A stretch of DNA of 64,000 bases from Plantago major. Its lineage: Eukaryota; Streptophyta; Magnoliopsida; Lamiales; Plantaginaceae. Under the pieces are notes generated by a model. It had not been told where the DNA came from. It saw only the letters and a list, made by a program, of their open reading frames with translations, and did no database searches. Positions 1 through 11,400 of this stretch are shown piece after piece. The stretch spans positions 28,682,667-28,746,666 of the forward strand of contig CM048842.1 of assembly GCA_026545765.1 (NCBI GenBank), in the 5' to 3' direction. Numbering within the stretch: the first letter of the stretch is position 1; each line of letters begins with the position of its first letter. The translations under genes and the position numbers were made by a program.

Positions 1-56
1 TAAGAATCGTCGTTTAAAAAAAAAACTTAACAATAGTAAACATTGAAGTCACTTAC

Positions 57-707
57 ATTTCTTATCCATATGGAGTGAGCGATGTGGCCTAGAAATCCTG
101 TGTGTAACTCCGGATTTGCAGGGCCTCCATCAATACCGGTTGTTAGCTCTCTCCACGCCTCATTAGTAGCATAATTAGGCTTTGCCTGTCCACGGTCTCC
201 GCTTCCACCCTCATCATTAGGCTCTTCCTCATCACTGAAATGGAAAGCCTGTCCACGGTCTCCGCTTGTACTATGGCCACCCCCGGCGGAAGAACCATGA
301 ATGTTGCGTTCAAATGGCACCGTCCTCTGGCCTGAACGCATAGACTCAGCGGCGAAGTCTTCATCAAAAGGGATTTCACTTTAAATTCTTAAATTTGACT
401 CTGTGCCGATAGAGCCAGGTGTCTGGTACGAGTCTTGTCTCACCGGCGGTGTTTCTTCAGAACTTGTCAAACTTTCTGAAGGGTACATCATTTTATCCCT
501 TCTTGCTCTGGCTGAAGCAGGTATGGGACCTCTAACCCTTCCACCGATGTCATGCAGGCGTCCAGAATACTGATCAACCGGTACTTGTGGAATATCCATT
601 ACATTCCTTTTACCCCGTCTTTTATCTTCGGCACCACCATCTTTGGATCCACCGCCCTTAGTTAATTTCTGTAGGAAATTGAGAATAGTATCAATGTTAG
701 AAATCAC
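57..707 (-). pseudogene. 5' exon of a plant-mobile-domain / MAIN-LIKE-type gene (partial, one in-frame stop)
   Basis: On the minus strand a frame opens with ATG at 707 and runs to a splice donor (AAT|GTAAGTG) at 57/56; the rest lies beyond the window edge. The frame has one TAA at 383-381 but continues in the same frame on the other side for about 108 more codons, so the two ORFs look like one exon with a nonsense change. The last 30 residues (GGPANPEL...HIAHSIW) resemble the start of plant-mobile-domain proteins (MAIN-LIKE, 'Ser/Thr phosphatase 7 long form homolog'), many of which are transposon-derived. The upstream part is Gly/Ser/Arg-rich and unrecognised. A 21-bp unit coding SGDRGQA occurs twice (about 184-206 and 246-268). 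Family assignment rests on a short match from memory; function is unknown. Confidence 0.38.
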
Positions 708-954
708 GGATACAACGAAGTTCTAATAATATTGAAGTATGCGAGAAATCAAATATACATTAATGGTTTATTAATATTTTCGTATAAACTATCTTTCACA
801 TGGTTGCTAAACAACGAGAGGATTGCTAATAATATTGAAGTATGAAAATGAAGTTGGTTGTGTGAAGATGAAGTTGATTAGAGTAGGAAAATGAAGTTGG
901 TGGTGTGAAAATGAGTCCCAAACCCTCCTATGTATAGAATTCGCAAACTGAAAA

Positions 955-1105
955 TTGGGTTCGACCGGTCAACTACGAGTTTGACCGGTCGGTTCGACCG
1001 GTCAGAGAAAGGGGACCGGGTCCCGCCCCCACCCGGGCCCCGATCCCGACCCTAACCCGTCTTCTACCCGATCCCGGCCATAACCCGTCTTCTACCCGAA
1101 CTTCG
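955..1105. repeat. GC-rich short tandem repeats (GACCGGTC and ACCCG motifs)
   Basis: The palindrome GACCGGTC appears three times within about 60 bp, followed by repeated CCCGATCCCG / ACCCGTCTTCTACCCG units. It contrasts sharply with the AT-rich surroundings. No gene is seen in it. Confidence 0.7.
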
Positions 1106-1117
1106 ACCCGAACACTT

Positions 1118-1129
1118 CTATATAATGAG
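1118..1129 (+). promoter_or_regulatory. possible TATA box
   Basis: CTATATAATGAG follows the GC-rich repeat block and precedes a C/A-rich, 5'-UTR-like stretch and an ATG at 1439. The short ORF that follows (1439-1672, Ser-rich, with a GT-rich boundary near 1540) is not recognised and may be the first exon of a lost or transposon gene. Only the TATA-like sequence is seen; a working promoter is a guess. Confidence 0.25.
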
Positions 1130-1145
1130 AGGGAGATGGGATACA

Positions 1146-1435
1146 TTTCATCACACTTCAAATCCATTCCACACTTCAAACACTTCCATTCCCGAAACAC
1201 TTCAAACACTTCCATTCCCGAAACACTTCAAACACTTCCATTCCCGAACATTTAAAATCCACAACACTTCCAACACTTAAAACAATTCCATTCCCGAACA
1301 TTTAAAATCCACAACACTTCCAATACTTAAAACAATTCCATTCCCGAACACTTAAAATCCACAACACTTCCAACACTTCAAACACTTCTACTCCCGAACA
1401 CTTCCAATCCCAAACACTTCCATTCCCATACGTAT
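1146..1435. repeat. tandem repeat, CACTTCAAACACTTCCATTCCCGAA-type unit
   Basis: Degenerate tandem copies of a unit of about 25-50 bp built from ACTTCAAACACTTCC, ATTCCCGAA and AATCCACAACACTTCC. At least eight partial copies lie in a row. They are strongly strand-asymmetric (C and A on the plus strand, almost no G). Confidence 0.85.
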
Positions 1436-1679
1436 AATATGAGTTACTTAAGTGAATCGTCCACGTCGATGAATTCCAGTTGCGGACTTGTTCATAACTT
1501 AGAGATTTTCAATACTCGATGCGGATCACGAAGCACAGGTTCGTTTCAACTCTCTTCTACTTTCTCCACCCAAATCTTATTTCCATTTCAACAACCCCTA
1601 AACAAATCAACTCAGGAAACAATCTATGTCAAATTATTCATCTTGCTTAGAGCTTTACAATGGTATAATTAAAGAACAT

Positions 1680-2423
1680 AAAGATGGAGGATTGCCCCTT
1701 GTGTTTGATGACTTTCATGGTGATGGCTGTCCGATCTGATATTAATTGGTGGAACTTGACTGTATTATTCTCTTCCATTGAGCAACATTTTTAGAGTTTC
1801 GATTTCCTCCTCTTTCGAATTATCAATGAATTTTAAAGCGACGCTATCTTCTTGAATTAGTACGATGCCCAGAGGTTAGTTTCGGATCTGATATGGGAAC
1901 CCTAGCCGCTATGATTTTCGGATCTGAGATGGGCTTCGATGGCCAGAGGTTAGTTTCCCCTTGTAATTTTTGGCTTGGTTTACATTTTCAGTGAATTTCG
2001 TAGAGGTTTTGTTCATGTTGCTATGATTTTCTTACAAGCCTTTCTTATATGCACTATAGATTGTCTGTTGAATTAGGATATGGGGTCCTCTTCGTAGAGT
2101 TTTTGTCATGTGGTTCGAAGATGAAATAATTAGTTTTACTATGAAAAAGTGGTTATCAATTTGCAAAATGTTCCTTTTTTACAAGTACTATGACACGGAT
2201 AAGAAATTTGAAATTTCTGGCTTGAGATTGTCCATAACATGTTTTCAGTCCAAGCATGCCTTGAAAGATAGAGCCGAACTTCGTCTGTTGATTCGGAAAT
2301 ACCCCGAGGGTTATAGAGATCTCAAAGAATGCATATCCAAGAGTCATAGTAGATTTGCAAGTAACTCAGTTTCAAATGCATATACTCAAGTTGTGTTTAC
2401 GTGTGCTTGAATTAGCACCTTAA
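1680..2423. other. no recognised gene
   Basis: A 100-codon open frame (2108-2410, plus) is present but shows no motif I recognise. Short repeats of GATCTGATATGGG / GATCTGAGATGGG lie at about 1886-1935. The RPL21 fragment begins directly after this stretch, with no sequence for its missing N-terminal part. Confidence 0.4.
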
Positions 2424-3511
2424 CGCGTCTGGAATGTCACCAAGCGTGCTGTTGGTGTTGAGGTCAACAAGCAGGTGTTTTTTTTCTTTCATCAAAAGTG
2501 CATTTGGTTGTTCAATTCATTATGTTTTCATTTGTTACTGCTGAATTTAGTTACCTAAATGCTGGAGTTGGCTCGTATGAGATCCATTACTGCATTATCA
2601 ATGAATTTAGCTTATGCATTTGGTTTATATATATGTGATTATGTATTTAATTAGATATGTTAGACAGTTTAATGTAAGTGAATTGATTTCAGGCCTCTTT
2701 GTAAGCTCCAGCTTTCAGATGAGATGGAATTCTATCGTGCCACTCCAACTTGTAAAGAGGCATGAAACTAATATGCTTATATTTAGTTATCTAACAAGAT
2801 AGATTAGGCAGCGTCGTCCTTTAAGAAACTGAACATTGCTTGTGGATCGAGTCGATTTTGCTTGTCAACTTTTTAGTATTACTGCACACTGATTGTAATT
2901 GAGAAACCGTGTCAGCTTATGCTCTATGTATTATGGATAGTGGAGTGAATTTCACGATGCTATCATTCTGTAAAATGTAAATAGAGTATGTATACTATTG
3001 TTTTCAAGTCTTTGGCAATTTTTGTACTTGGATTACACTTTGGTGGTTAATGGATATAGTTTTCCTTCCAAGTTGTTGGAATGGAGTTTATAGGTTTAGT
3101 TGTGTTTGTTCATGAACTGCAATGCATGGTTATTTCATTAGTTAGTATTCGTTTATTTTACTCTCAGAATTTATGGTTGCTATGCTTTTGGTTTCTCGTA
3201 TAGCTTTGCTGTGATCTGACTCAAGTGTAATATTGCATTCTTGTGGTTTAGGTTGGGAACATATCATCAAGAAGAGAATCCATCTTCGTGTTGAGCACGT
3301 GCAGCCCTTAAGGTGCCATGGAGAAGTTATTATGCTCAGGATTAAGGAGAACGACAAGTTGAAGGCTGAGGCCAAGGCACAGGGTAATATCATTAGCACT
3401 AAGAGGCAGCCAAAGGGACCCAAGCCTGGTTTCATGGTAGAAGGCACCACTCTAGAAACTGTCACTCCTATCCCGTATGATGTTGTCAATGATCTCGAGG
3501 GAGGATATTAG
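2424..3511 (+). pseudogene. RPL21: RPL21 (60S ribosomal protein eL21) pseudogene, 5'-truncated, one intron kept
   Basis: Two blocks match plant eL21, a component of the large cytosolic ribosomal subunit. Block 1 (2424-2474) encodes RVWNVTKRAVGVEVNKQ and ends at a GT donor. Block 2 (3252-3511) follows an AG acceptor and encodes the C-terminal half, with [22 protein letters not shown] and [20 protein letters not shown] before TAG at 3509-3511. The intron between them is 777 bp. The first 60 or so residues of the usual 164 are absent upstream. One base is missing just after VGN (about 3260), so the two blocks are not in one frame through the junction. Residues around 3320-3350 also depart from the family. 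The retained intron argues for a truncated DNA duplication rather than a processed copy. It is almost certainly non-coding today. Confidence 0.85.
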
Positions 3512-3640
3512 GATTCGATCTCAATATTTTATTTTTGTGTCCCTTGGCCTTGTTACATTTTGTTGCACTGGACATGTTCCTTTGTTCTATTTCATTTTTG
3601 TGATGGACCATAATAGATTCAACATTGAATATTTAGATCC

Positions 3641-3664
3641 AAAAAAAAAAAAAAAAAAAAAAAA
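3641..3664 (+). repeat. A24 homopolymer
   Basis: A run of 24 A lies about 130 bp after the RPL21-like stop codon. It may be a leftover poly(A) or simply an A-tract. A second A-run lies near 4426-4443. Confidence 0.9.
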
Positions 3665-5801
3665 CTTCGGTGTTACACTACTTTCAAATATGAAAATTCA
3701 GACCATTAAGGGGTTATTTTAAGAGAGTGGAATAACAATAATATAAAATAATGAGTATTTTAATAATAATCTTAGAATTTATTTATTTAGTTAACTAAAG
3801 CGAAGCGGTTACTGCAAATGGGGCTCTACAATAGGTGTATGCCGTATCTCATATATAAATTCATCATCATCACCTCCCCCCCCCTACAAGAGTATCCATC
3901 ACAACCAAATTCACCGTACCCGCGTGGGTGGAACCAGTTCAATTCGGGAATGACCCGACCTAACAGGTTGAATCTTCTGCTTTCATAATTGATTCGTGGT
4001 GATGAATGTTTGGGCTTCGGATTTACTGCTCGAGTCCCTGCTTATGTTCATGTTTAAGCCATTACAATAATGACACCTGTCTTTCAGAATATTATCAACT
4101 TAACTCCTGTTTGGCTTTTTTCCTTTACTTATCTTTCTTAAAAATTAAAATGTCTTGTTCTTCTCCATATTTCACACGGATGGATTCAAGGCAATTACAA
4201 CCGCCTAAATTCCATGAATCTGAGCGGCTCCACCACTATCTGGCCGAAAGATTCTCCACCAAGTCACCAACTGTGATAAGTTTTGTAACATATCTGACTC
4301 AAATCCCCTTTCCATGGCTTACTTTTAATAATATACCAGAAAGAGGATAATTCAATCGGCATAATTAGAGTACTCAAACTAACAACAATACATGCTCATA
4401 ATAGAATTTAATCGACTGCAAAGCCAAAAAAAAAAAAAAAAAACGTTTATATATTAGTTGTAATTCAAACTCAGTGGAAAATAAAATAAGGAAAGATGAT
4501 TTTTCCTAACACATTTTCCTGAAAAATCTTATTTTCCTCTATTCTTTTTATTTTACACAATTTTACTCAAACCAAATGAAACCTAAGTTACCTTAAAGGG
4601 TGCAAATTTTTTTGCTTAGACAATGTTGCTTATGGCCGTAGCAAGTTAAATTATGTCTGGTGAAAATGTCAATTAAATGTGTATGGTGTTCCTTCTTTGA
4701 TACTGATTTCAAACAGAAGCGCATCTCCAGCGCAACCAATGGGATTCCATAATCTTATCGTTTATTTATTTATTTATTTTTTTTGAGAATTATCGTTTCC
4801 TGAATTACTCTATATTTTCCCAGGTTTAGCTTTTAAATGGGTAAGGTCCAACTTAATCGAACCCGTTTGAAACTAAAGGGTTGATTCATGTTGGTTATGG
4901 TCATTTGCATGTATACGACCTGAACACGATAATTATTAACAAGTAAATAATCGGATAGGTGTTTACTAAAATTAACTCGTCTGGCCCGTTTGAAAATAAG
5001 TCAAAATGAACTTGTTTTCAGATTCTCAATTTTCAAATTTATTTATTTTCATGAATCTGTTATATAAGCTTTTAAACGGGCCGAAAACAACCCGAACTAA
5101 TCCCGTTAAGGATCCAATGGGTTGATACCCAATATTCTTATCTAGTTAAAACTATCTATGTACTCCATCCACCCCCGGTTGTGAACTTAATGCAGTAGGG
5201 TGGATGCGTAATTTTAGGTAAAAAAATAAAAGAAATTAATAAAACATAATAATGTAGTTTTTTGCCCGGCTAAAACTGTCCATGTTCAAGAAGTATCAAC
5301 CTTCACCAACATGATCTAATGGCGAAGGATATGTGATCTTAGCCATTGCAGTGATTGGGTCCTATGCATAAGGATCTCTCCGAACAATTTCATATGGATC
5401 TCGTCGTCATTTGTTCCATTGACTTCAGCCCTCCCACAACACGCAATAATCATAAGTTTCCTGATGATTTCAACATTGACCTTGCATCCACCATAATTGT
5501 AAAATAACAAATATAAGTACATATTAGAGAAATTCACTCACGTCTTTTAAATGATCAAGGAGGTGCGGGCATGATATCATGTTTGCAACCCTTCAGTATA
5601 ACTGGTTATATATGTTTGAAGTGTCCACCAAATACGACAACTAATCTACTGAATGGTTTCTCATTGACTCCCACTTGCACCTCTCATTACCTCTCTAACA
5701 TTACGATTAAAGTCCTAAAAAACAAATTATATTATTCATGGAGGCCTTATCCTGTGGCAATGCAACGACATAAATTACATTGAGTATCAAACAATGGAAG
5801 G
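3665..5801. other. intergenic, no supported gene
   Basis: AT-rich sequence with only short shadow ORFs. A stretch near 5160-5240 (TACTCCATCCACCCCCGG...) looks like the worn end of a Stowaway-type MITE, but no matching opposite end was found. A short TTTA array lies near 4760. Confidence 0.5.
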
Positions 5802-6261
5802 CCTATATATATATAAAAGTGGATATACAAATGGACAACTATTGGAGTTGTGCAATTGCGTACTTAATTTAAATTAAATTGAACTCATTTGTAATATATA
5901 TGTAAATTAGACTTTAATTACAAAAAATAATTTGTTTAATCGATTAAATTACAAACCTAAATGCAATCCTTATCAAAATCAAATTTTCATTCAAAAACTG
6001 ATACATGTATAAATTAAATTGCAAGCCTAATTCAACATTGACGAATCAATTCATTATAATAAAACAACGATAACCGATAATTCTTCTCCATCTTCTCCAA
6101 GTGAATTAAAGCGAATTCATTCACTAACCTAAACCTATTTCAACTCGGAAAAAATGACAATCCATTATCAGAAACAACCATATTACTTAACTTCATATAT
6201 TTTATCAATTATTTGTAAGTATGTTCTACAATAACACGCGTAGCGTGTTCTTACGTTCTAG
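5802..6261 (+). mobile_element. short non-autonomous Helitron (3' end clear, 5' end approximate)
   Basis: The 3' end shows the Helitron signature: a perfect 6-bp hairpin ACACGC-GTA-GCGTGT at 6234-6248, nine bases, then CTAG at 6258-6261 followed by T. Plant Helitrons end in a GC-rich hairpin a few bases before CTRR and insert between A and T. The AT-rich start (CTATATATATATAAAAGTGGA at about 5802) resembles plant Helitron 5' ends, but the canonical TC cannot be fixed. There is no Rep/helicase coding capacity, so it must depend on an autonomous partner. Confidence 0.6.
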
Positions 6262-6382
6262 TAATTCATATGAGTACCTAATTTACACGCGGTCAGAGTT
6301 GCTAGTCGATTTAGAAACGAAACACAAACGAGTTAAGGTTTCTCATGAAACGGACTCAAATTGAAAAGTAAAACTAATTCGG

Positions 6383-6726
6383 GTTAAATGCAAAATACAC
6401 CCCTAAGTTATTGTAAATGTGTGCAAAACCCCCTTGAGTTATCAAATTAGTACCAAACCCACCTGAGTTATTAAAAAATGTACGCGAAACCCCCTTGAGT
6501 TAATAAATTAGTCCCTGAGTTATGAAAAATGTGCGCGAAACCCCCCGAGTTATTAAAACATGTGCGTGGAACCTCGACTTTTTTTATGGCATGCTCATAT
6601 TAGGTGTGATGATGGATGTTCTTTAGGTTTCTTACTCAAATTAACGACTAGGTGAATTTGGACATTCATAGTTTTAGTTTATTATCTTTTGCCTCACTTT
6701 TTTTTTAGTTTACACTAATAATGAAT

Positions 6727-6792
<66 letters not shown>

Positions 6793-7264
6793 ATATGTAA
6801 TGACAATCTTAATTAGTGTTATATATGGTTGTTATTTATATATTTCAGTGCTATATAACCAGTAGTGTGTGATCGATTTTTGTTGTTCATTTAACCAGGA
6901 AAAAAGTAGAGTTTTACTATTTTTAACAGCTTAAATTTAAGTCATTTTAATAATTTCGAAAATTTGGACTAACAAATCAAACTGCACACAATACGAATTC
7001 ATCATGTAAAAGGGGTATTACAATGACTTTATAAGAATTCCATAGGATTTTGCGCATATTTTTAATAACTATGGTTTTTTTTTTTGCATTGATTTGGTGT
7101 AAGATAACATAAACAAACATCTATATTCGCACCTAATAAGAGTGTACCTCATACACTTTCAAAATAAAGGGTGGAGAGTTTTGTGCCCATTTTTAATAAC
7201 TCAAAAAAGGGGTTTGGTATTAATTCGGGGTTTCGCTCACGTTATCACGTGTAATGCATTTAAC
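6383..7264. mobile_element. inverted-repeat element (MITE / MULE-like) next to the kinesin start
   Basis: The left end (GTTAAATGCAAAATAC...) and the reverse complement of the right end (GTTAAATGCATTACAC...) match. Both are followed inward by phrases of the type CGAAACCCC...GAGTTATTAAA and AGTACCAAACCC, so imperfect terminal repeats of at least about 90 bp face each other. The left arm contains three to four degenerate 60-bp copies of ACCCCCTTGAGTTA...TTAGT. The centre carries a TA microsatellite (6729-6788). No target duplication could be fixed and no transposase is present. It ends about 100 bp before the kinesin start codon. Confidence 0.5.
6729..6788. repeat. (TA)n microsatellite
   Basis: About 30 uninterrupted TA units lie inside the inverted-repeat element. 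Confidence 0.95.
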
Positions 7265-7361
7265 TCAGAGGCGGGAAAGGGAAACCCTTTCACCGATTCA
7301 TACACTTCTTCTTCTTTAATCTCTGTCACTCATTTCATTGGCAGAAGCAGTTACAGTGAAG

Positions 7362-8321
7362 ATGGAGCGAATACACGTATCGGTGAGAGCTAGACCTCTC
7401 TCCCTCGAGGATGTCAAGACAAGCCCTTGGCGAATTTCAGGAAATTCCATTTCCATACCCAACCAGCTCTCCAGATTCGACTTCGGTAAATCAACATTCT
7501 TCCCCTTTCTGCTTTCACAATACCAATTCATTCAATTACTGCTTTACTTTCTTTTTTTTACTAATGCTGTTGTAATTTTCGATAGTGTCATTGAAATGAA
7601 TAATTTCACTTGATTTGCAATTTAATTGTACATTTCATCTGTTTGATTTGCATTATAACTTGATTAATGTTTGCTGTTTAGACCGGATTTTCGGAGAGGA
7701 CTGTAAGACTGAAGATGTGTACTTTGCTCGGACTAGAGATTTAGTTGCAGCTGCTGTCATGGCTTTAATGGTATTCTTTTTAGATAATTTGTTTTTCGTT
7801 CATATTGAAATTAGCCACCGGTGTTTTAATCATGTATATGCTGATTCTGTGTTAAATCTGAATGTATCTTTGGTAGTATTAGACTGGTTAAATTTCAAGC
7901 TCACTCAAACAAACTGCTGTTTTTGTAAGGAACTGTTTTTGCTTATGGACAAACTAGCAGTGGAAAAACTCATACAATGCGAGGATCAAATACTGAGCCT
8001 GGAGTTATTCCCCTCGCTGTACACGACCTTTTTAACATAATACAGCAGGTATTCTTTTTCTAGTAAACCTTTTGTTGTTTGAACTTGTATGAACTTTTAG
8101 GGTAACCGAGATACCAACCATGGAGATTACAATGCTAATCAGCAACATGATAGCGAGAGAATGGATCCCTAATTGATGCTCCACTTGTTAATTCCTTGGG
8201 CTGTCCCTGTTTCGTTGTCTATGTGAAAGACCATTATGATTAATAGCTCATAGCGCACCTTCCCCCCAAAACATGCTCTGGGACGATTGCCGCATTGCCA
8301 AAACCACACACACACAAACAC

Positions 8322-8420
<99 letters not shown>

Positions 8421-11400
8421 TATGGTGATTCATAAACACTTGAGTGAAAAAATTAAAAAGAAGCTCACGAATCCAAGTTCAAAATCAACAGCAGCTAGTG
8501 CCATCACTGAGTACTAACATACTGAAACAAATAGAGATGACAAGTAATCCAAAATATATGTAATAACCCCCTCCCCCTCCAGCCTCATCTTCTGAATGAA
8601 GATCCAAATTATCTTTATCACTGTTATCACCATAATTTTTATATTGCACAGCATCATTATCTTCCTCATCTTCAGTCTCTACATCAAAGTTGAAGTCGGG
8701 TCCCTCCACATCAGGAATGAGTACTTTGGATGTGGATGTAGATGTAGTTACCTTTTTCTTTGCTACTTTTCTTGAAGATGTAGATGCCTTTCCATCCTTT
8801 GATTGAGAACCTTGACGTCCCCTAAGACTATAAGGAGTTTCATCAACTCCAGCGACATATGCAACATCACCCCAAGTATATCATCACCATAAAAAGAACA
8901 TCCTCTCCATTTGTCCTTACCCCCACCAGCCGCTCTTTTCCATAACAACTTCATTATTATCCAGCACGATAGGATCTAGTGTCACTTTTATTATATCTAT
9001 GCCTCAATGCTCTATCGTACTTAGCATTGCGGCCGCAATTTGTTTCTTTTATTTGAATGGAGCTGCATGAATTATGATACAGTTACTGGGATACTTTGGT
9101 GACAATTAGGTACCATAATTACCCGTTAGGTTAGTAAGTTGTTTAGTAATTCTCTTGTTTGGACTTTACATTGAGTCACTAGTCTTCTTTTTAGACAAAA
9201 AGATGGAAGTACAAGTGGTCTGTTTATGAGGATCGAGTGTTGCATGACAATTGTTAACTGCAGTCTACAACCGTTTGATTTCTTCAAGGAAACGGACCGA
9301 GAGTTTCTTTTACGCATGTCTTATATGGAGATTTACAATGAAGAGATCAATGATCTGCTTGCTCCCGAGCATCGAAAACTGCAAATCCATGAGAGTATAG
9401 AGGTATAATTTGATATTTTTTTATTATATTATATTTAATGCAAATGGCTTTTTTTTTTTTAATTTGTGCGCGCGTGTGTGTGACAACATTAGCATACATA
9501 AACATTTCATTTCATATCTGTAGAGAGGAATCTTTGTGGCTGGGTTAAGAGAAAATATTGTTGCATCCGCTGATCAAGTCCTACAATTTATGGACTTCGG
9601 AGAATGTGAGTTCACATGTTTAAATTTACCTCCTAGATTTCTGATTTTGAAACTTTTTGATGTTTTTATGCTACATTCAAGACATTGTTGTAGTGTGCAG
9701 TTTGCCAACTCTATCTTCAGTCCTCCCAATCCAAAAAATTATCATAGAGAATCTCCATACAAGGCTAATGACCACTCTTGTTTTTATTTTTTGTTCTTTT
9801 TTGGGTAGCCCGTCGCCATATTGGAGAGACAAATATGAACGTCTACAGTAGCAGGTCGCACACAATATTTCGCATGGTATGTATGGCAGCAATTGGTTCC
9901 TTCCAATATTCGTACATATATCAATTCAGCTAATTCAGAGTTCCTATGGGACAGATCATTGAGAGCAGGGAGAAAACTGGTGATGCAGAAGCACACATGT
10001 CATGTGATGCTGTTCGTGTGTCTGTCTTGGTACGGACATTCTTACGCTTCATTATTCATCACGAGTGTAGTTAAATGGAAATTTTGTGGTCAAAATACTT
10101 ATTTCTGAAGTGCTCAACTGGCCTGAGACATCAATGAATATCCTTTTTTCCTGCTTTTTATATCATGCTGGACAGAGTTGAGCTTGTAAATTTGTAAGGC
10201 TATCAGGCAATCACTTCGATACCCATCCTGTATATTGAATGAATATTACCAAGTGCCATTACATTTTTCAACTTTATCCATTGTGAGGCAAGTGTAACAT
10301 TCATTACTTGAGAGCCTTTTAACAAAGAGGACACAAATTGTTATTGACTCATGCAGATGAAGTAATGGAGCTAAACTAAAAAGGACAAGTCAGGTGATGT
10401 GTTCAACAATTACCGTGACTTGGACTCTGTTGCTGATAATAATTTATTTGAGAGAGTGTATCTCTGAACTAAAGTTTACTGCATATAATGTGACTGGGGA
10501 GATTTCTTTTCTTACATCTGTATTTTCTTTGTTTTCATTCCCTGTGTCTTTTATGTTAGATTTTCTACTCTCTACTCTATTAGTTGTTTTTGCTTGCCGT
10601 CTATTCTTTTGTAACAAGAAAATGAGCTTTCTGCTTTAAATAAGCAATCCACATGATCATTTCCTTCGTCTTTTTTCTCCTTTGTAGAATTTAGTGGATC
10701 TGGCTGGTTCAGAGCGTGCTGCAAAAACCGGAGCAGAAGGTGTTCGTTTGAAGGAGGGATCCCACATTAATAAAAGCCTGATGACTCTGGGAACTGTCAT
10801 AAAGAAACTGAGTGAAGGCGTGGAGAGCCAAGGGTAGGTATTTAATAAGACTAAAATTGACTTGAGCTTCTACTTTATGACCAATGACCTGAATACTTGC
10901 AGAGGGCATGTTCCTTATCGAGACAGCAAACTCACTCGTATTCTGCAACCTGCATTGGGTGGAAATGCAAATACTGCCATCATATGCAATATTACTCTTG
11001 CACAGGTAAACATTTGGAGCTTGTTATTGTATGGATCTGGAATAATGAATAGTGGTACTAACTTCTCTTATTTCATTATTTTGATAATGGTTGCTAGTGT
11101 AACATGTATAAAATCCATAATTAACATTAATTTATTTTGAACACCTTCGTTTCTTCTCTCTGAGACAACATTGTTGTTTAGATGTTGTTGCTTCTACTCG
11201 AGAAGCCTAATTTGGTATTATATGTCAGTCGAGTTCGTTTCAAAGTTGAATTTATGTTGTAGAAGATGATGGTTTTGAGTACCAGATGGCAGTTTAAGGT
11301 TGAGTAATGTTCAGGGCGCAAAATTGACCTAGACTCTTGTTTGTTGACATAAATAGCTACCTGGAGTAATATAATCTCCTTGTACAACAGATATCTCTAT

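Noticed and set aside
7615-8040. 141-codon plus-strand frame inside the kinesin
   Set aside because: It reads through intron 2 and covers exon 3 in the wrong frame (the P-loop appears only in another frame).
8248-8517. Poly-Ile/Tyr frames on both strands
   Set aside because: Produced by the CA/GT/TA microsatellite in kinesin intron 3.
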